Source: Akkermansia sp.
GTDB taxonomy: Bacteria > Verrucomicrobiota > Verrucomicrobiia > Verrucomicrobiales > Akkermansiaceae
Assembly (NCBI GenBank): GCA_017477935.1
Contig: JAFVIC010000106.1
Location: forward strand, 35,488 to 99,487
Length of the DNA: 64,000 nucleotides
Direction: 5' to 3'
The notes below the pieces were generated by a model. It ran no database searches and was not told where the DNA came from. It saw only the letters and a list, made by a program, of their open reading frames with translations. Shown here one piece after another: positions 60,385 through 64,000 of the stretch (positions within the stretch are counted from its first letter, which is position 1; each line of letters opens with the position of its first letter). Both the position numbers and the translations under genes were made by a program.

Positions 60385-60597
60385 ATGGAACCTGAAATAA
60401 AGCCGGTTGTTAAAACCGATGAGCAGATTCTTGCCGAGCATGAATCCGAGCGCACCAAGTGCACCGTCTACACCCGCGTGATGGGCTACCACCGCCCGGT
60501 GGAAACCTTCAACGCCGGCAAACAGGGCGAGTTCGAAGAGCGCGCTCACTTCCAGGAGCCCGGTTGCGGCTGCGGTTGCGATGCCATCCTCAAGTAA
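60385..60597 (+). CDS. Separate glycyl-radical subunit of class III ribonucleotide reductase
   Basis: 70 residues. Residues 24-55 reproduce the end of NrdD: RVMGYHRPV (radical Gly34) and TFNAGKQGEFEER. The first 20 residues look like a flexible linker, and the end is GCGCGC (Cys61, 63, 65). The gene has its own ATG after an A/C-rich leader, no frameshift or stop relic links it to nrdD, and codon use is like its neighbours, so the split looks native. Expected role: sits in the NrdD barrel with Gly34 facing the finger-loop cysteines after activation by NrdG. Comparable in idea to GrcA, the spare glycyl domain of pyruvate formate-lyase. Confidence 0.88.
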   Translation: MEPEIKPVVKTDEQILAEHESERTKCTVYTRVMGYHRPVETFNAGKQGEFEERAHFQEPGCGCGCDAILK

Positions 60598-60624
60598 CCG
60601 CCCCGCTAATCAGCAGAGCTTCGG

Positions 60625-60668
60625 CCCTGCAACGGCACCCCCACCCCAAGCCGTTGCAGGGTCTTTTT
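60625..60668 (+). terminator. Terminator between the glycyl-radical gene and nrdG
   Basis: Perfect 12-bp stem CCCTGCAACGGC / GCCGTTGCAGGG, 13-nt C-rich loop, then TC and five T. Confidence 0.9.
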
Positions 60669-60704
60669 AACAGTTAAATTTACCTTTCGTAACTCGAAAC
60701 CACC

Positions 60705-61415
60705 ATGCGTCACCCCGTCGACATCACCCCGCTCACCTTTCTGGATTACCCCAAAAAGGCCGCGTGTATCATGTGGTTCAACGGCTGCAACCTGCGCTGC
60801 CCCTACTGCTACAACCCCGAATTGGTAACAGAGAAAAGCACCACGCAGGTGGATGAAATGGAGTTTCTGCGCGAGCGACAAGGGTTCCTGGATGCCGTGG
60901 TGCTCTCCGGCGGCGAAATCACCCTGCAACACGGGTTAAGCGAGCTGTGCGAAAAAATCAAAGCCTTGGGCTACCTTATTAAGATAGACACCAACGGCAG
61001 TAATCCGCACGTCGTGGCCGAACTGCTCGACCGCAAGCTTATCGACTACGTGGCCATGGACAACAAGATGCCCTCCACCCGCAGCTGGCAACTACCGGGT
61101 GGGCAGCTGCTCTACAACCGTTTTGCCGAAACACTCGGCCTGCTGCGGGATTCCGGCCTGCCATACGAAATCCGCACCACCGTACACCCCGATTTGCTGG
61201 ATGAAGCCGACATCCTGCAAATGATACGCGAAGCCCACGGACTGGGCTACAATGGCACCTACTACCTGCAATACTTTTTCACCGGCGTGCCCACCATCGG
61301 CAACATGCCGGCCCCGAGTCGCCGCTATGACCGAGGCATGCTGGACCACCGCTCCCCCCTGCCCATCGGTTACCGGAACTTCCCCGAAGACCGCGGGCGA
61401 CAAGCTGCATTCTGA
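60705..61415 (+). CDS. nrdG: Anaerobic ribonucleotide reductase activating protein (radical SAM)
   Basis: 236 residues. Radical SAM motif Cys28-x3-Cys32-x2-Cys35 (CNLRCPYC), SGGEITLQ and the DTNGSNP strand, as in the NrdG2/TIGR02495 branch. It uses a 4Fe-4S cluster and SAM to abstract hydrogen from the NrdD glycine; here the target glycine is on a separate 70-residue protein. It lies behind a strong terminator, so expression needs read-through or its own promoter (none obvious). Confidence 0.92.
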   Translation: MRHPVDITPLTFLDYPKKAACIMWFNGCNLRCPYCYNPELVTEKSTTQVDEMEFLRERQGFLDAVVLSGGEITLQHGLSELCEKIKALGYLIKIDTNGSNPHVVAELLDRKLIDYVAMDNKMPSTRSWQLPGGQLLYNRFAETLGLLRDSGLPYEIRTTVHPDLLDEADILQMIREAHGLGYNGTYYLQYFFTGVPTIGNMPAPSRRYDRGMLDHRSPLPIGYRNFPEDRGRQAAF

Positions 61416-61436
61416 CACCGGCAGGCAACAACACAC

Positions 61437-62540
61437 CTACCGCAATCCCAGTCGGGTCAGGTAACGCCACACGCCCTCAAAAGGCCCGTAGCGGAAGAAG
61501 CGCAACCACAGGTTGCAGGCAGCGAGCTGCAGCAGGTAGAGCAGGAAGGCCATCCCCATAACCCCGCCGATAGTCAGCTTGCCGACCAGGTTGCCGCCAT
61601 AACCGCAAATCAGCATGACCATCATCATGTTCTGGGTAATATAGCAGGTGAGCGTGCAGCGCCCCAACTTACCCAGCGGAGCAGCCAGCCACTGCATGCA
61701 GGGGCGCTCATAGAGCAGCGCCAGCAGCGGCATGAACCACAGCACGAAAAGCGTGGGTTCGATAATCCCCCAGTAACTCACCGTGGGATAAGCGGTCTTC
61801 AGCGCCACAACCACACCCCAGCCCACCGCGGCCGGCAGCGCCAGGGGGCGGCTGCTCACCTTCCCCTCGAACACACGCAGGCGACCTGCTATCATACCCA
61901 GCAGGAACATACCCACCAGCGCCCATATACGGTAGCTGTACACCACATAAAGCAGGCTGTGCCAGACTCCGTTGGTGATATTCCACCACCCCATATCGAG
62001 GAATGAGGCAGTCTGCGATGACGGAGCCCAGGTGAGCTGATAGGTCTCGCGCACGCCGTCATACCACTGCCGCATGGCCTCCGGCGTGCCGATGAGATTG
62101 TGGTAAAGCGCCAGCGGCTGCACCAGGCAAACAGCGCAGAGCACCACCAGCCACCACGTGGGGCAACGCCACAGCAACACAGGTATAAAACCTGTAATGG
62201 CAAATATCAACAATATATCGCCACAGTAAAAATAACTGTGCAACAGCCCGAACCCGGCCAGCAACACCAGGCGCCAGCAGAATCGCCCCCGGAAATCAAG
62301 CCCCTTCGCCATGGCGCGATCCATCTGCAGAAAGAAGCTCAGCCCGAACAGAAAGGAAAATATCAGGAAAAACTTCTCCGTGAAAAGCACCACGTGCAGC
62401 CAGCCCAGTATACCATCAAGCGTACCTGTCGGCACCTCCGGCTGATGAATGTTGAAGAAATTGCGGGCATGGGCCATCAATATGCCGAAAAGCGCCGTAG
62501 CCCGCACGGAGTCTATGGAATGAATGCGTGGTTGTGCCAT
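61437..62540 (-). CDS. DUF418-family membrane protein (YeiB-like)
   Basis: 367 residues, about ten helices. N-terminal RIHSIDSVRATALFGILMAHARN is the acyltransferase-3/DUF418-type first helix, and the DUF418 region follows (GKLGRCTLTCYITQN). Family function is unknown; related proteins move acyl groups across membranes. The frame extends to a TTG at 62555 inside dxr; I prefer the ATG at 62540, 7 bp after the dxr stop. It converges on nrdG. Confidence 0.85.
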   Translation of the reverse strand: MAQPRIHSIDSVRATALFGILMAHARNFFNIHQPEVPTGTLDGILGWLHVVLFTEKFFLIFSFLFGLSFFLQMDRAMAKGLDFRGRFCWRLVLLAGFGLLHSYFYCGDILLIFAITGFIPVLLWRCPTWWLVVLCAVCLVQPLALYHNLIGTPEAMRQWYDGVRETYQLTWAPSSQTASFLDMGWWNITNGVWHSLLYVVYSYRIWALVGMFLLGMIAGRLRVFEGKVSSRPLALPAAVGWGVVVALKTAYPTVSYWGIIEPTLFVLWFMPLLALLYERPCMQWLAAPLGKLGRCTLTCYITQNMMMVMLICGYGGNLVGKLTIGGVMGMAFLLYLLQLAACNLWLRFFRYGPFEGVWRYLTRLGLR

Positions 62541-62547
62541 GTGCTGC

Positions 62548-63711
62548 TCAGGCAAAAATCACGCGCCGGGCTTCCTCTCGCGCCCAGGCATCATCCTCAA
62601 GTATCATCTCCAACTGCCCCCGGTAATCACGCGGGCGAGCGTTCGAGAGCACCTTTTCCACCGTCTCCCATATACCGGTGAAGCCCAGCTTGCCGTCAAC
62701 GAAGGCCTGCACGGCCTCCTCATTGGCAGCATTGAACATAGCCGGCATGGTACCGCCCACCAATCCGGACTGACGAGCCAGGTTCAGCGCGGGGAAATCA
62801 TCCCAGCGCGGGGCTTCAAACTTCAGCGAGGCAATCTGCGCGAGGTCGAGCTTTTTCAGGCTGTTGACCGTGCGGTCGGGCCAGGTGACAGCGTATTGAA
62901 TGGGGAAACACATATCGCTGCTACTCAGCTGGGCGAGTATGGAGCCGTCTTGATACTCCACCAGGGAGTGTACGATGCTCTGCGGGTGCACAATGACATC
63001 CACCCGCTCCATGGGAATACCGAAGAGCCAGCGGGCCTCAATCATCTCAAGCCCCTTATTGAAAAGAGTAGCGGAGTCGATGGTAATCTTGCGGCCCATT
63101 TTCCAGGTGGGGTGATTGAGTGCCTGTTCGAGGGTGACCTCTGCGAGTTTCTCGCGCGGAGTGGTGCGGAACGGGCCACCGCTGGCGGTGAGAATGAGAC
63201 GGCTCACCTGCTCGGCCCCGCCCTTGTGCCCCTGCAGGCACTGGTAGATGGCGTTGTGCTCGCTGTCCACCGGCAGCACGTTGATACCCTTCGCTGCGGC
63301 ACGGTTCATCACCACCTCACCGGCCATGACCAGAATCTCTTTCGAAGCAATGGCGAGGTCTTTGCCCGCCTCGATAGCCTGCAGCGTGGGCTTGAGCCCC
63401 GCTGTGCCGATGATGGAGACAAGCACCATATCCGCCCCGGCCAGGGTCGCCAGCTCACAAAGACCATCAAGCCCGGTAAGCACCCGGGTACCGGCCGGCA
63501 GGCGGCGCTGTAACTCAGCAGCCTTGGCCGAGTCATAAATACACACATCCTTCACGCCGAACTCCAGTGCCTGTGCCACCAGAGAATCCACACTGCTGTG
63601 AGCGGCCAGGCCCACCACCTCCATACGCTCAGGGATGTCGCGCGCCACTTTCAGCGCGCTGGTGCCTATACTGCCTGTCGAACCGAGTATTACTACCTTC
63701 TTTCGCTTCAT
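62548..63711 (-). CDS. dxr: 1-deoxy-D-xylulose 5-phosphate reductoisomerase
   Basis: 387 residues from MKRKKVVILGSTGSIG, the conserved NADPH-binding start; an earlier start at 63762 would contain the promoter. Active-site motifs: VDSEHNAIYQCL, TASGGPF and KITIDSATLFNKGLE. Second step of the MEP isoprenoid pathway and target of fosmidomycin. Divergent from rnpB. Confidence 0.94.
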   Translation of the reverse strand: MKRKKVVILGSTGSIGTSALKVARDIPERMEVVGLAAHSSVDSLVAQALEFGVKDVCIYDSAKAAELQRRLPAGTRVLTGLDGLCELATLAGADMVLVSIIGTAGLKPTLQAIEAGKDLAIASKEILVMAGEVVMNRAAAKGINVLPVDSEHNAIYQCLQGHKGGAEQVSRLILTASGGPFRTTPREKLAEVTLEQALNHPTWKMGRKITIDSATLFNKGLEMIEARWLFGIPMERVDVIVHPQSIVHSLVEYQDGSILAQLSSSDMCFPIQYAVTWPDRTVNSLKKLDLAQIASLKFEAPRWDDFPALNLARQSGLVGGTMPAMFNAANEEAVQAFVDGKLGFTGIWETVEKVLSNARPRDYRGQLEMILEDDAWAREEARRVIFA

Positions 63712-63721
63712 GTCTGCACCC

Positions 63722-63750
63722 ACTATACTCTCATTTGCCGCATTTTGCAA
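63722..63750 (-). promoter_or_regulatory. Promoter of dxr
   Basis: Minus strand TTGCAA, 17 bp, TATAGT, 10 bp, ATG. Confidence 0.65.
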
Positions 63751-63769
63751 GCAGGAACACATTTTACGC

Positions 63770-63798
63770 TTGCAAAATAACCTGTGACGTTGTAGATT
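63770..63798 (+). promoter_or_regulatory. Promoter of rnpB
   Basis: TTGCAA, 17 bp, TAGATT; transcription should start near 63805, where the RNA begins. Confidence 0.65.
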
Positions 63799-63804
63799 AG
63801 CTGC

Positions 63805-64000
63805 GCCGTTCGGGTTCGGGTGACCGCTGTGCAGCCCTGCTGCGTAGAGGAAAGTCCGGACATCACAAGGCAGCGCGTCCCTTGAAAGGGGGAGACACCC
63901 GGAGCCAAGGCCGGGTGGACGGAAAGTGCCACAGAAAACAAACCGCCCGCAAGGGTAAGGGTGAAAAGGTGGGGTAAGAGCCCACCGCTCCGAAGGTAAC
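63805..64000 (+). ncRNA. rnpB: RNase P RNA, bacterial class A (3' end outside window)
   Basis: Conserved core elements appear in order: GAGGAAAGTCCGGAC (P4 strand region, 63846-63860), GGACGGAAAGTGCCACAGAAAAC, AAACCGCC, and GGTGAAAAGGTGGGGTAAGAG. Catalytic RNA that trims tRNA 5' ends. The promoter places the 5' end near 63805. The window ends before the 3' strand of P4. Confidence 0.95.

Noticed and set aside
1..64000. CRISPR arrays, IS elements, prophage or integrative elements
   Set aside because: No regularly spaced repeats, transposase, integrase or phage genes; gene density and base composition are even throughout.
1..64000. tRNA genes as attachment sites
   Set aside because: No tRNA-like cloverleaf or TTCGANNC-type T-arm found in the intergenic regions I read; no claim is made.

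Overview
The window is about 64 kb of gene-dense, GC-rich (roughly 58-60%) bacterial chromosome. I place it in the Verrucomicrobiota/PVC lineage, probably an anaerobic or micro-oxic, gut-type relative of Akkermansia. The reasons are a double-length (about 1,836 aa) UvrA of the kind known from Chlamydiae, a eukaryote-type glycogen branching enzyme, bactofilins, Gld-type ABC export genes, a class III (oxygen-sensitive) ribonucleotide reductase, and a near absence of Shine-Dalgarno sequences. The taxonomic call is an inference. No tRNA, rRNA operon, prophage, IS element or CRISPR array is visible; this looks like core chromosome rather than an island.

Layout. 1-3 kb: a truncated metallo-hydrolase gene coupled to a triheme cytochrome c peroxidase, then a tail-anchored ankyrin protein (all minus). 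3.1-8.7 kb: giant uvrA (plus). 8.7-10.7 kb: uspA-like, ymdB, tcdA (minus operon). 10.9-13.6 kb: a small unknown gene, then an osmC / membrane protein / lipoprotein / tlyA operon (minus). 13.8-19.5 kb: four-gene GldA/GldG-type ABC export operon. 19.5-24.9 kb: prmA, tsaB, ykgJ-like and a large ABCG-type ABC protein, the last three linked by ATGA overlaps. 25.0-30.4 kb: RND efflux pump with a fused double adaptor. 30.8-33.4 kb: large unknown single-pass protein. 33.6-36.3 kb: miaB, transglutaminase-like protein and a small protein. 36.3-40.0 kb: bactofilin, zinc-ribbon bactofilin-like protein and a second, short UvrA (minus operon). 40.2-46.4 kb: fucO, glgB, a BASS-type transporter, two YwaF-like membrane paralogues and a small membrane protein. 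46.5-48.1 kb: two related secreted proteins (minus). 48.3-52.5 kb: cmk-plsC-recF, a CPBP protease and thiL. 52.9-54.9 kb: dnaA behind an AT-rich leader, and an Rrf2 regulator. 55-57.6 kb: tatA, argF, sufE and an RlmI-like methyltransferase. 58.2-61.4 kb: the anaerobic ribonucleotide reductase system. 61.4-63.7 kb: DUF418 protein and dxr. From about 63.8 kb: rnpB, cut by the window end.

The most interesting item is the ribonucleotide reductase locus. The large NrdD chain stops right after its zinc-binding cysteines. The glycyl-radical loop is encoded by a separate 70-codon gene with its own ATG and a Cys-rich tail, followed by an intrinsic terminator and then the NrdG activase. Two NrdR-like boxes 32 bp apart lie upstream. 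Second is an RND periplasmic adaptor made of two complete adaptor units in one chain, both keeping the R-x3-L-x6-S hairpin-tip motif. Third is a window-wide promoter pattern: TTGnnn / 16-17 bp / TAGnAT-like boxes end 6-11 bp before the start codon, which predicts leaderless or near-leaderless mRNAs and lets several start codons be corrected (fucO, glgB, tatA, the BASS transporter).
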